Source of the DNA: JACNKV01 sp964388155
GTDB lineage: Bacteria; Fidelibacterota; Marinisomatia; Marinisomatales; JACNKV01
Reading direction: 5' to 3'
Length of the DNA stretch: 64,000 bases
Assembly (NCBI GenBank): GCA_964388155.1
Contig: CAYLYH010000009.1
Coordinates: 1-64,000, forward strand
Numbering within the stretch: position 1 is the first letter of the stretch; each line of letters begins with the position of its first letter. The translations under genes were made by a program, and so were the position numbers. Below, piece by piece: positions 1-9,296 of the stretch. The notes beneath the pieces are model-generated. The model was not told where the DNA came from, did no database searches, and saw only the letters and a list, made by a program, of their open reading frames with translations.

Positions 1-2190
1 TAAGGTGTAGCTTAATTGTTCTTCTTCGGGAACCTCAACACCAAAATACACTTTTTTCTCTTTCCCTGTATTATTTGTAAACTTTACGTAGTTGGCGTCA
101 TCCATCCGATCAGTAAATTGATTTGGTGTGAATGGCGTATTCGTAATGGTGATGGTTCCAGGTTGACTTGCACGTACCCAGTAGCCTATACCGGGGATTA
201 GTTCTCCGACAACGTCATAATCTTTGTCCATGATTGTACCGCGGATGATAATATGGTTTGGGTCAAGAATATAATAGATGGGTACCGGTTCAGATATCCC
301 TGATATTAATTGCCAACCTTCGGTTAAGTCTATGGGAAGTTCGGTAATCTCTTCGCCAATGATTACATTTTCACCGCTTTCGTTAAATCGTAACCAATAA
401 CCTTCGCTGGGAGTTAAATTTGGTGTATAATTATATCCGCCATTTTCATAACGAAGGCACCATCCTTCATAAGAATTTGGGTATAGACTATAATGATATG
501 AATCTTCAACCACTCTTGGTAAGCCCACAATGTTCCAACCGGCGGTGTTTTCTACAAGATTGCCGTTGGCAGTTAACAAATCATACTGGGCTTCAACTTC
601 TGCATCTGCATCAAGAAATACGACATCGGTTTCTCTGTTCGTTGTACTAGAATTCCCACCGCCAAAATCCACTAAACCGTTTGATGTCCATTCGTTGAAC
701 TCCCATATCCCATCTGTGTCTTCGTAATATTCGGGAGCTTTAATAGAATATATGGGTTTATTGGGTTGAAATTGAGGATTCTGATTCTGAAATACATCAT
801 ATCCATCGACTACATCCACCCAATCTTCGCCGGTTTGTATCCAGTCCTCCGTAACACCTGAACCTGTATTCCGAACAAACCATAGGTCCAGTAACTGTAG
901 ATTTACAGGATAAGATGACTCTACGGTGACTTCATTCTGAAAATCGAAATATGCGTCTATTTTACCATTAATGTATTCATCTATAAAAAAATTAGATTTA
1001 GTCAGGAAATTATCCTGAACTTCATCATTCCATTTTAAGTGTCTTTCCCCTTGTAATTCATAATGATTCGTTCTAACAGAATATTCGTGACTTGCACTAA
1101 CAGGAGCTTGAGTATCGGATTCGATATTTAGCATATCAAGACGACCATTCTCTGTAAAATACAGATTCAATGTACCTCCAAGGTTGCTCTCCGGCTCTCC
1201 ATTATGACGGTTTGCAAGTTTGACCGTATTCCAGCAAAAAAACGGAAACACCACTACATCTCCATCAGCGGGTAAAAACACCAATTCTTTATTATTCATT
1301 TCAACCCATTCTTGAGCGTTTATGGGAAAACCACCGGGGACAGTACTCATTACTGCTTTGTGATTTTGAGGATGCTCAGGTATTTCATTTTCACCCGTAC
1401 AGTATTTTAATGGATGTGTATCATCTCCGGTAGAACGATAGGCATAAAGATCAACCCCGTCAGAGAAGATAAAGTTCTTGTTTTGCTCATTAGTAACATA
1501 ATCATTTTCCAACGCATGAAGTGCACGATATAACCCCAACAGTATATCACCATCAACTTCTTCTATATTCTTCATTATCCAGAAAAAATACAGCTCTGAA
1601 TCCACAATATCATCCCAGCCGTCACCGTTCCAGTCTTCTTCATTATGAGTATTCGGTTGATGATCATTTAACCATCCGTCTGTTAAAAATGTTCGCAACC
1701 TATCTTTATCTACACTACCATTATGAATAAATGAAAATTGCTTATCGCTCCATCCTACACTAAAAGGATAGATGAACGGATGCGGATTAGGATAATTTTC
1801 TGTAAACTCGCTAGTGGACATTCTCACATGTCCCATAGCGATAGTTCCTTCACCATCAATTAATGAGTGTTGAGCCACAGTAAAGTCATAGTTATCGTAC
1901 GCCTCTTGGTTAGAACGCCATAAATGGTTTTCTTCATCTATTACACCACTTTCATAATACATCAAACTCCATCCATCATCATTATTGTACGGATAAATAT
2001 CTTCACTACCTCCTTGATCTTGTAGCCCCTCTAATTGCCGGTAAGTAAACCATCCCCCAAAATGAGTTTCAGGATTTTGGCATGTTGCTAATGTGTACCC
2101 ATCATTTACTATCACACCCCATAATCGACAGCCAAACAAAATTTGTGTTGAACCTATTACAATTGTTAATAGAACAGTTAGTTTCTTCAT
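1..2190 (-). CDS. Exported class II glutamine amidotransferase-like protein, C-terminally truncated by window edge
   Basis: Open from an ATG at 2190 to the left edge (730 codons, no stop). Residues 1-20 form a signal peptide ending ILFG, and residue 21 is the Cys of CRLWG. The usual class II amidotransferase (YafJ/EgtC-type, Ntn hydrolase) motifs follow: GWSLMYY near 73-79 (family DGWGlayY), GHVRMST at 120-126, HPF at 137-139, FIHNG at 154-158 and DSE at 197-199, then SDGVDLYAYR and later a W-V-E-M-N segment like the family's C-terminal dW.eip. In the family the catalytic Cys must be the N-terminal residue. Here signal-peptide cleavage would expose it, which I infer. Residues from about 560 hold two W-L-x-G...GYWLR/GYWVR modules like those at 4289-7918, so a sorting tail probably lies beyond the edge. 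Its start is one base after the stop of the next gene upstream (TAG-A-ATG), so the two are probably co-transcribed. A lipoprotein reading of LFGC is possible but has Phe at -2. The substrate is unknown. Confidence 0.8.
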   Translation of the reverse strand, partial: MKKLTVLLTIVIGSTQILFGCRLWGVIVNDGYTLATCQNPETHFGGWFTYRQLEGLQDQGGSEDIYPYNNDDGWSLMYYESGVIDEENHLWRSNQEAYDNYDFTVAQHSLIDGEGTIAMGHVRMSTSEFTENYPNPHPFIYPFSVGWSDKQFSFIHNGSVDKDRLRTFLTDGWLNDHQPNTHNEEDWNGDGWDDIVDSELYFFWIMKNIEEVDGDILLGLYRALHALENDYVTNEQNKNFIFSDGVDLYAYRSTGDDTHPLKYCTGENEIPEHPQNHKAVMSTVPGGFPINAQEWVEMNNKELVFLPADGDVVVFPFFCWNTVKLANRHNGEPESNLGGTLNLYFTENGRLDMLNIESDTQAPVSASHEYSVRTNHYELQGERHLKWNDEVQDNFLTKSNFFIDEYINGKIDAYFDFQNEVTVESSYPVNLQLLDLWFVRNTGSGVTEDWIQTGEDWVDVVDGYDVFQNQNPQFQPNKPIYSIKAPEYYEDTDGIWEFNEWTSNGLVDFGGGNSSTTNRETDVVFLDADAEVEAQYDLLTANGNLVENTAGWNIVGLPRVVEDSYHYSLYPNSYEGWCLRYENGGYNYTPNLTPSEGYWLRFNESGENVIIGEEITELPIDLTEGWQLISGISEPVPIYYILDPNHIIIRGTIMDKDYDVVGELIPGIGYWVRASQPGTITITNTPFTPNQFTDRMDDANYVKFTNNTGKEKKVYFGVEVPEEEQLSYTL

Positions 2191-2191
2191 T

Positions 2192-4264
2192 CTACTTGCC
2201 TCTTACGTTGATTTCTTCATGAAACCCTCTTACAATTAAGGCACCTTCAAACGAATTGAAATGCCCAACCATCACGGCAATATTGCCGTTGTAATCAGAC
2301 CCCCATTTCGATCTACCATACGGATACGTATCATAAATATCTCTATTGACGTAATATGTATCACCATTATAGTGCATATATATAAAACCGGCATCACTAA
2401 AGAATATATCGTTAGGACTATTAATATGCACATCAGTAAAATTTAAAATGTACGTTGTTTCATATACAGAAGCCGGGATCAATGTTGATTCCCCATCTAA
2501 GTAGTTATACCTCCAAATACCTGCAACGGTCGATGCATACAACGTATCTCCAAATACACCGATTCCCTCTATATGTCCATAATCACCCGGTTCAGGGTAA
2601 TAATGATCCTCAATATAGTACAACGTATCCCATTGACTTCCATGATATTCGAGTATGATATTTCTACCGGGAGGAGTTTCATCAAACCCCCTGATAAATA
2701 CATGCTCACCATCCGGAGTACCGTCAATGTCTTTTAAATAAATATCCGTCCCGCTATCCATCTTTACGAAGTTCTCCCCATCGTAATAAACGATAGTTCC
2801 TTCATAACCTGCAAAATAAATATCGGAAGAGGAAGTCCCCCAAGCATAATTTACACCCCCATCGTCAGGATCAAGTACACCCATATCCCAAAGCTGATAA
2901 AAAGACCATTCTGTTCCATTCCAACGCCAAGGTATACCATCACATACCCATATATCGTTTTCGTTAAAATATATTATACTTTTAGCCGACATCCATGGAA
3001 GCATATATTCAACACTATCGGGCGTCCAATGCGCAACCTTCCATTTCACATACCCTGTCCCATCTATCGAATCAGGGTCATGCATTCGTATACACCCGGC
3101 TAACCATAGCTCCTCCTCATTAACAATCGCTACATCTGTTAAATAACTCCATTGAATCCCTAATGTATCTAATTTCCAAACAAACACGTGACTTGTTGTG
3201 TCTGCTACACTCGCATAAGTAGTAATCGAGAACGAATGTATCAAACTTGTATCCATACTATCCGTACCGGTAAATTCTGTCGAAAGTGTCTCCGGTTCGG
3301 TGGCAATATACTGAAGTACACTGTCATTAATCTGAACAAAATGATTATTTTCTTCCATTTCTACATAAGTACGGTTGTCATTAATAAATAGTGTATTCAT
3401 GTCTACATTTAGTGTATCACCGGTATACAATGAATGAACCCTGTCTTCTGCATAAGGAGCTTGGTTTAAGTAAAAATTATAATTGATAAATTGATTCGGA
3501 TAAATAATCATCGGTATAGAATCAACTTCTGAAAAACATGACCCTGAGACATAGAGTGTCCCATATACTCCATCCACACTTTCTTCAGCTTTCGCAAGGT
3601 TATTTTGTCTTGTATTTCCACGATATTTAATACTTAATCCGCTTGTTCCACATCCATCCAACAATGTCATTTTACCTGTTTTCTGTGTTTCATTGTCCGA
3701 TATTCTATATAGATAAATCCCTGCCGGTGAGGATTTGCCCTCTTTATTCGCACCTCCCCATTTTACAGTATAGTCCCCGGGTGCTTGTAAGATTCTAGAA
3801 TTAATTTCTCTCCCCAATATATCAAATATTTCTACGTTACCGGAGTTTGACAGAGAAACCTCAAGTGTTGTTTCAGGGTTGAAAGGATTAGGATAATTCG
3901 GGCTAACGATTATCCTATCCGGAATTGTTGTTAATTCCTCTGTTGATAATGAGTCAAAATTAATCTGACAAGCATATCCAATCATGTAGTTGCCCCACCA
4001 TATTTGGTTCTCAACTATGACTCCCTCATTATCGCTAACAAAGGACACATTTATGCTCTCTATATCGTTACAGAGTAAATAATAATCCGGATAATTTGCG
4101 GATGATAAATTAAAGAATGTTCCGTCTATTATTGCAATATTCCGACCGGATTGACCCATTAAAGCAGACATGAGAAAAAGCCAAATAATTACAGCAGTAT
4201 TTCGGATAACGTTTACACTTCTGTTAGGATAATTTCTATTGTCTCTTTGATTTTTAAGTAACAA
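2192..4264 (-). CDS. Secreted propeller-like protein with an internal type IX-style sorting domain
   Basis: 690 residues. The start is a TTG at 4264 with a weak AGG about 7 bases upstream. No ATG precedes the signal-like hydrophobic stretch (about residues 20-37), so a non-ATG start seems needed. An NYPNPFNP-type sorting/FlgD-like domain occupies roughly residues 122-205 and ends KTGKMTLLDG. That is far from the C-terminus, where such domains normally sit. The remainder contains about seven repeats in which Trp, Gly and Asp/Asn recur (for example WLAGCIRM, DIWVCDG, DIYFAGYEG, DIFFSDAG), which suggests a beta-propeller. No catalytic motif is recognised. It lies 24 bases after the 4289-7918 gene and one base before the amidotransferase gene, so the three probably form one operon. 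It could be the product of a fusion or rearrangement. The export route is uncertain because the sorting domain is misplaced. Confidence 0.7.
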   Translation of the reverse strand: MLLKNQRDNRNYPNRSVNVIRNTAVIIWLFLMSALMGQSGRNIAIIDGTFFNLSSANYPDYYLLCNDIESINVSFVSDNEGVIVENQIWWGNYMIGYACQINFDSLSTEELTTIPDRIIVSPNYPNPFNPETTLEVSLSNSGNVEIFDILGREINSRILQAPGDYTVKWGGANKEGKSSPAGIYLYRISDNETQKTGKMTLLDGCGTSGLSIKYRGNTRQNNLAKAEESVDGVYGTLYVSGSCFSEVDSIPMIIYPNQFINYNFYLNQAPYAEDRVHSLYTGDTLNVDMNTLFINDNRTYVEMEENNHFVQINDSVLQYIATEPETLSTEFTGTDSMDTSLIHSFSITTYASVADTTSHVFVWKLDTLGIQWSYLTDVAIVNEEELWLAGCIRMHDPDSIDGTGYVKWKVAHWTPDSVEYMLPWMSAKSIIYFNENDIWVCDGIPWRWNGTEWSFYQLWDMGVLDPDDGGVNYAWGTSSSDIYFAGYEGTIVYYDGENFVKMDSGTDIYLKDIDGTPDGEHVFIRGFDETPPGRNIILEYHGSQWDTLYYIEDHYYPEPGDYGHIEGIGVFGDTLYASTVAGIWRYNYLDGESTLIPASVYETTYILNFTDVHINSPNDIFFSDAGFIYMHYNGDTYYVNRDIYDTYPYGRSKWGSDYNGNIAVMVGHFNSFEGALIVRGFHEEINVRGK

Positions 4265-4288
4265 AGTTTGCCTATTAAAATGCGTGTT

Positions 4289-7200
4289 TTACTTCAACAG
4301 TACTAATTTCTTTGTAATGATGTTGTTATCGGTTTTCAGTTGGTACAAATACATTCCTGACGCCACCGACTGACCGTGTGTGTCTGTACCGCTCCAAACA
4401 ACAGAATGATATCCCGGTTCGATGTTGTCGTTTAAGAGCGTTTTTACCAAACGACCGGTGAGGTCATACACGTGTAGAGACGTTCCACCGGAACGTCTTG
4501 AGACGTTTGAATCAAACGTCTCTACCGGAATCGAAAACGAAATGGTCGTCGTTGGATTAAACGGGTTTGGATAGTTCTGACTGAGAGTAAATTCTGTCGG
4601 GATATTGACTGAAGTAGATTTCCGTAATTCCATATTTTCCACATCACCAGATATTTCAACTACATCGTTACCGGACAGCTCAAAAACATTTCCTTTGTCA
4701 TCCGTTAGTTCCCATTTTTCTGCATCATTCACCTGATAGTTCACCATCAAAGTTTCGTTTGGATTCATCACGTCAATTATGCCATACGAATCAGTCACTT
4801 TCCAATCCCCTGCAAATCGGGCATCAAAAGAACCTGCCGGTGGTTTGGGAGGCAGACTGTAACTTAGTTTCGTTTTTTCATCAAGTTGAACACCAAAATA
4901 GAGTGTCGTATTATTGATATTAAGATAATTGGTATTTTCTAGTTGGTTCACAAACGAGTGTGTTTTTGATCTCCAAACCGCTCCGATTTCTACCGAGCCA
5001 TCCCCGTTCGAACGTACCCAGTACCCTTTTCCCGGTTCGATGGTCTCAGCCGTTTCATATCCGACACCAAACCCATAAATTGTTCCAGGAATAATGAGGT
5101 TTTCCGGATCAGAAATGGACCCGACAGGTACACCATTGGAACTCCCGGATATTAAGTTCCAGTCAGAATGTAACAACACGGTAACATCGTTGAGTCTGGT
5201 ACCGGTAACGGTATTGAAACCGACATCGGTAAATCTGAGCCAGTAGCCTTCGCCCGGGAACATGTCCTCAGTTAGTCCATAGCCATCGCTGAAAGCATAC
5301 AATGTTCCTTGAATAGCATCAGGATAATATCCAAGATAATCACCGGGAACATCTTGAACGCCAACCGGAGCGCCAACCAAATTCCAATCTGATAAATGTG
5401 GTATCTCGAGCGTAACCTCATCACTAACCGGATGATCTAATGACACTCTGAACATCAGATTTCCTGATAATCCGGAATTCGCAATCGATTCCCACGTACC
5501 GTTGTCTCCAACCCGGAAATACGAATTTTCTGCATCACTGTCCGTATCAAGCCCAAACGGGCGAGTAGAACTAAATTCTTTAGCCCCAACCCAAAATATG
5601 CCGTTTAATGTAATATTTTCCTCTATTAAATCTTGTGTATTCCATCCATCGACGCCGCCGGTAACAATCGTACTGAAAATTTCGTTACCGGGGGTATCGT
5701 TATCATTGGCATACAATTTCAGGTAAAATGCACCTCCATTACCAACCTGATACCACTTTACACGAACAAGGTCATCACTCCCGACCGACGTGAACCGAAC
5801 AGCAGAATAATTATTCTGACCGGCATTAAATCCAAATTCGGATGTCCCATCATCGTATGAAAGTTCATACACAGAGTTAGATTGAGGGGTTAATTCAATT
5901 GGTACACTCAATTCACTTTCAGAGCCATCCGGGTATGTTGCACTGATTGCAAATGCATAGGTTATATTATTCTCAAGGTCTTCAACTGTATACGAATTAT
6001 TCGTCAAGCCATCCGCCAATAAATTGACTTCGCCTTCGTAAATATTGTAGGTTACGTCCGCCCCTTCGTAGGTAATATTCGCACGGATTCCCCACTCACC
6101 GTCATTGAGCGACGATGAACCTGAAGCAATATCCGCCCACAAATCCCAGCCACCACCGAGCATGACAATACTGTTTGTACTAGGTGTTGCAGACGCGTCA
6201 AGACCCGCATAGATAACATTGGTAAACTCCATGGCAATAATGTATGAACCGTTAAACGACCAGTCATTTACCAACTCAAAAGTATTCCAACCGGGTTCCA
6301 GTGTAATATATAAATCGTAGGCCGATTCGGTATCAAAAAATGCACCGACAGTTCCAAACGCAGAGATTCGAGTGTCCACAGACAATTCATTGACACTGTA
6401 AACTGAAATTGAATTTACCGTAGATACCCCTACAAACTCAAAGATTTCACCTGCATATGCCTCGCCCGGGTCCGTCAAATTGATTTGGTCAGTGATATCA
6501 TCGTTATCATAAATAAAATCATCAGTACCGGAGGCATTCATATCATTCCACCAGAGATTGACCTCTCCGTCAAATGCTTCTCCGCCAAAATCTGCCGGAG
6601 GGGGATAATTTGCGCTGGATTCCTTATAAATCGTTAAATCGTCGATGTACAATCCATCACCGTTCCCACCGTCATCGTTGTCATCGTAGCGTGAAGAGAA
6701 TCTGAAGATAACATTTCTACCGGCAAAATTACTGATGTCAAGATAAGTATTGCACCCATCACAAAATGGATATCCGGGTAAATATTCTTCCCAACCAAGC
6801 CCGCCAGGACGATCATCTGCACCATAATCATAAAACTGCTGCACCCAAACCAATCCGCTGGGATTCATCGGATCATTCGCATCAGCATCGGCTTCAAAGA
6901 CGAGGTCACTTCCGTTGGTAATGATAATGTCGTCAACACTAAACCCGGTTAACGTAGCATCGTCGATGGTGCTATAAGCGGGATCGGAACCGAATGCAAA
7001 ACGAACCATCACCGTTTGTCCGGCATAACTATTTAAGTCAAACGAGACATTATGCCAATCGGCTTGTCCACCCCACCCTGAAGCTAGCGTATGTGTTCCG
7101 TTAATGCCGTCGGGTTCTCCATTATATACCCAGCCGTATCCGCTGTAAAAATCATACGGATCGCTTCCGATTAATATTTCCCACGTTACACCTCCATCAG

Positions 7201-7918
7201 TTGAGATACGTACATTTGCAGCATCCCAGCCATCAATCCAATGACCTGAAACATCTCCTGCACCAGCCGGATCTTCAATCCCCCAACGCATCTGGGTCGT
7301 CATCGTAAATCCACTCTCCGGGATTACAATCTCAGGAGTATCCAAGAACTGCAGCCATCCGTCTAAATAACCCTCTATTTCTTCGTCACCGCACCAATAG
7401 GAATTACCGGAGTAAGCGTTAAAATCTGATGTATGCCATGCCAGAGCATCTACATCGGCGATACTTACCCAATAATAATCTTCAAGCATATTATCACCAT
7501 CTCCGTCGGAATCCGGCATATTACAATTTAAGGCAAATTTGAAGTGCATAATCTCATCGGCGCCTAACTCCGGTAACGTTAAAACGGGCGAAACGAGTGT
7601 CCATACGCCTTCATTGCTCCCATTGGATTCATTCGGAGAAAGAAAACTATGTGTCGGGCTGTAGGATTCTAATTCTGTCAATTCCCACCCTGAATCGTTA
7701 TTCCAATCACTAACATCCCCTTCGAAATCCTGTTCATATAAAATGACTTCTTCACGGGATGTTCTCTGAATATGTTGCTCTGACTCATTGATATTAATAC
7801 TGACATTATTAGCATTGATTGCACGATGGATAAGTGGAGAAGAAATAAAGTCTTTTGCATTAACCAGACTCATTCCAATGATGATTACACTCAATATGCA
7901 TTGTGTGATTTTACGCAT
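4289..7918 (-). CDS. Large secreted multi-domain protein with type IX-style C-terminal sorting domain
   Basis: 1209 residues with ATG at 7918 and a good AAGGA ribosome site. It has an N-terminal signal peptide (about residues 1-21). Residues about 55-460 hold at least two MAM/jelly-roll-like domains of the immune-inhibitor-A kind (EQDFEGDVSDWN, IDDLTIYK), followed by fibronectin-III-like segments around 480-650. About residues 830-970 contain a tandem module (SDWNLVGAPVG...GEGYWLRF and SDWNLISGSSNG...GKGYWVRSNG) also present in the truncated amidotransferase gene. The C-terminus has YPNPFNPTTT near residue 1120 and ends in a typical sorting tail (GMYLYQLKTDN...KLVLLK). I see no peptidase HExxH or other catalytic motif, so a structural or adhesive role is the simplest reading. 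It is the first gene of the leftmost operon. The 244-base gap before it (7919-8162) probably holds its promoter, but I cannot point to one. Confidence 0.75.
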   Translation of the reverse strand: MRKITQCILSVIIIGMSLVNAKDFISSPLIHRAINANNVSININESEQHIQRTSREEVILYEQDFEGDVSDWNNDSGWELTELESYSPTHSFLSPNESNGSNEGVWTLVSPVLTLPELGADEIMHFKFALNCNMPDSDGDGDNMLEDYYWVSIADVDALAWHTSDFNAYSGNSYWCGDEEIEGYLDGWLQFLDTPEIVIPESGFTMTTQMRWGIEDPAGAGDVSGHWIDGWDAANVRISTDGGVTWEILIGSDPYDFYSGYGWVYNGEPDGINGTHTLASGWGGQADWHNVSFDLNSYAGQTVMVRFAFGSDPAYSTIDDATLTGFSVDDIIITNGSDLVFEADADANDPMNPSGLVWVQQFYDYGADDRPGGLGWEEYLPGYPFCDGCNTYLDISNFAGRNVIFRFSSRYDDNDDGGNGDGLYIDDLTIYKESSANYPPPADFGGEAFDGEVNLWWNDMNASGTDDFIYDNDDITDQINLTDPGEAYAGEIFEFVGVSTVNSISVYSVNELSVDTRISAFGTVGAFFDTESAYDLYITLEPGWNTFELVNDWSFNGSYIIAMEFTNVIYAGLDASATPSTNSIVMLGGGWDLWADIASGSSSLNDGEWGIRANITYEGADVTYNIYEGEVNLLADGLTNNSYTVEDLENNITYAFAISATYPDGSESELSVPIELTPQSNSVYELSYDDGTSEFGFNAGQNNYSAVRFTSVGSDDLVRVKWYQVGNGGAFYLKLYANDNDTPGNEIFSTIVTGGVDGWNTQDLIEENITLNGIFWVGAKEFSSTRPFGLDTDSDAENSYFRVGDNGTWESIANSGLSGNLMFRVSLDHPVSDEVTLEIPHLSDWNLVGAPVGVQDVPGDYLGYYPDAIQGTLYAFSDGYGLTEDMFPGEGYWLRFTDVGFNTVTGTRLNDVTVLLHSDWNLISGSSNGVPVGSISDPENLIIPGTIYGFGVGYETAETIEPGKGYWVRSNGDGSVEIGAVWRSKTHSFVNQLENTNYLNINNTTLYFGVQLDEKTKLSYSLPPKPPAGSFDARFAGDWKVTDSYGIIDVMNPNETLMVNYQVNDAEKWELTDDKGNVFELSGNDVVEISGDVENMELRKSTSVNIPTEFTLSQNYPNPFNPTTTISFSIPVETFDSNVSRRSGGTSLHVYDLTGRLVKTLLNDNIEPGYHSVVWSGTDTHGQSVASGMYLYQLKTDNNIITKKLVLLK

Positions 7919-8162
7919 GGTATATCCTTTTTTATTGAATTAAAGTTATCAGCGGAGCTACTATGAAAATTATTGTACAAACAATATAAAATATTTCACC
8001 CCATAAGGGGTAGTATTATTTTGTGTAAATTTCTGAGAAGTGCGGTACATCACACGCTCTTATTGTTTGTTGCTATAAGGTGTACATCGACGGAAATACA
8101 CCGCATCGGATTGGAAACAATGGACATCTTTCTCCAGCAAGTGAAAAATGGATATTCTTAAC

Positions 8163-9194
8163 TTAAAACTCCAGACTAAGTCCTAATTGGTGAGTAAGTT
8201 TCAATACGCCCAAGTCTGAGTAAGCATAGTCCACACCAATCACCATCCCGGGGATACGTATCTTTACTCCGGCACCCGCACTCAAACCCGCCGTGTCATG
8301 ACCCAAATGCATCCCGACACGAGCAAACGCAAACTCACGAAAACTGTACTCACACCCCATCGCTCCATAAACCGTATAATCACTGGGGTTTACACCATCT
8401 AACGAAAGACTCAAACGATGAATCTCACTTTTAATAAACGAACTCTCTCCGCCAATAATATCATTCTTAATACCCAAACGGAATACTAACGGTAATGGGA
8501 AATGCTCCGTTACCTTTGCCAACTGGCCATCCACACTTGTTGTATCCGGAACTTCCTGGTTTAAGCCTTCTCCGTGGTATTGGACTTCCGGACCAAAGTT
8601 GCTCACGCTCATCCCTAATGCAAATCCATATATCCCCGTATCAAAATGACTACCAATGTCAAACGCAAATGTCTGCATTGTTGTTGTATATATCTGATCA
8701 CGGATGTAATCTAAGGACATACCTATCTTTAACCTATCTGTTAATCTGCGGGCATACGCCGTACGCAATGCCAAGGACGTTACATTAAACTCTTCTCCCG
8801 TTCCGTTCGGATAGGCTTCTGTTGTAACATCCATCATACCGGAGTTAACATAAAACAGATGAATCCCGATAAAGTCTGAACTGCTTAACTTCATCCCGTA
8901 GGACATGACGTTATGCGTAATCCCTACCACATAGTTCGTCTTGGCATAATAGCCTTCTGAACCCTTAATAAATGCCACACTTGCAGGATTGTACGGAATC
9001 GCAGATACACCACTCCCTGCTGCAACAAACGCTCCACCCATTCCTACAGCCCTGGCACTGGTCTCAAGCTTTAACCAATTACCCGCGGCTGTCGCAACTT
9101 TTGTGACCACATCCGGGATATTTCGGTATTGTCCGTGGATTGTACCCGTTATCAATAATAACGTTAAACTGATTGTTGTAATCTTTCTCATCAT
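8163..9194 (-). CDS. PorV/PorQ-family outer-membrane protein, copy 1
   Basis: 343 residues starting MMRKITT, with signal peptide to about residue 21. The body is rich in alternating beta-barrel segments and contains ARAVGMGGAFVA and YNPAS, the N-terminal signature of the PorV/PorQ (UPF0164) family, whose members act as outer-membrane shuttle or anchor proteins of type IX secretion. The ribosome site GGTGAG sits just before the ATG, 8 bases after the stop of the giant protein gene upstream, so the two are co-transcribed and probably functionally paired. The protein is identical to the one encoded at 13571-14602. Family assignment is confident. A role in exporting its neighbour is inference from context. 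Confidence 0.85.
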   Translation of the reverse strand: MMRKITTISLTLLLITGTIHGQYRNIPDVVTKVATAAGNWLKLETSARAVGMGGAFVAAGSGVSAIPYNPASVAFIKGSEGYYAKTNYVVGITHNVMSYGMKLSSSDFIGIHLFYVNSGMMDVTTEAYPNGTGEEFNVTSLALRTAYARRLTDRLKIGMSLDYIRDQIYTTTMQTFAFDIGSHFDTGIYGFALGMSVSNFGPEVQYHGEGLNQEVPDTTSVDGQLAKVTEHFPLPLVFRLGIKNDIIGGESSFIKSEIHRLSLSLDGVNPSDYTVYGAMGCEYSFREFAFARVGMHLGHDTAGLSAGAGVKIRIPGMVIGVDYAYSDLGVLKLTHQLGLSLEF

Positions 9195-9296
9195 CTCACC
9201 CCTTACCGGACAACCGCAAATTTACCCAAAAACTCTTTTCCGCTATCCGACTCTACACGAAAAATGTATAAGCCCGGAGCAATCTCCTGGTTGTTG
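8163..9296 (-). repeat. Direct repeat copy A (1134 bp), containing PorV-like gene and 3' end of the upstream gene
   Basis: Compared with 13571-14704 I see no mismatch by eye. The offset is a constant 5408 bases. Identity starts exactly at the stop codon of the PorV-like gene (8163) and stops at 9296, about 31 codons inside the 3' end of the upstream giant gene. The shared coding tail is NNQEIAPGLYIF through GKFAVVR. Flanking sequence diverges abruptly on both sides. Confidence 0.93.

Noticed and set aside
420..1730. Open frames on the plus strand inside the first gene
   Set aside because: They are short, without ribosome sites, and lie over a minus-strand frame with full amidotransferase motifs.
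2128..2131. Lipobox in the first gene (LFGC)
   Set aside because: Phe at -2 is atypical, and the Cys is part of the CRLWG catalytic motif, so I prefer signal peptidase I type cleavage. Not excluded.
7973..8161. 62-residue plus-strand frame in the gap 7919-8162
   Set aside because: No ribosome site or recognisable sequence. Its end abuts the PorV-like stop by chance and it lies in a promoter region.
8495..8788. 97-residue plus-strand frame present twice (also at 13903)
   Set aside because: Duplicated only because it lies inside the identical repeat. It overlaps the PorV-like gene antisense.
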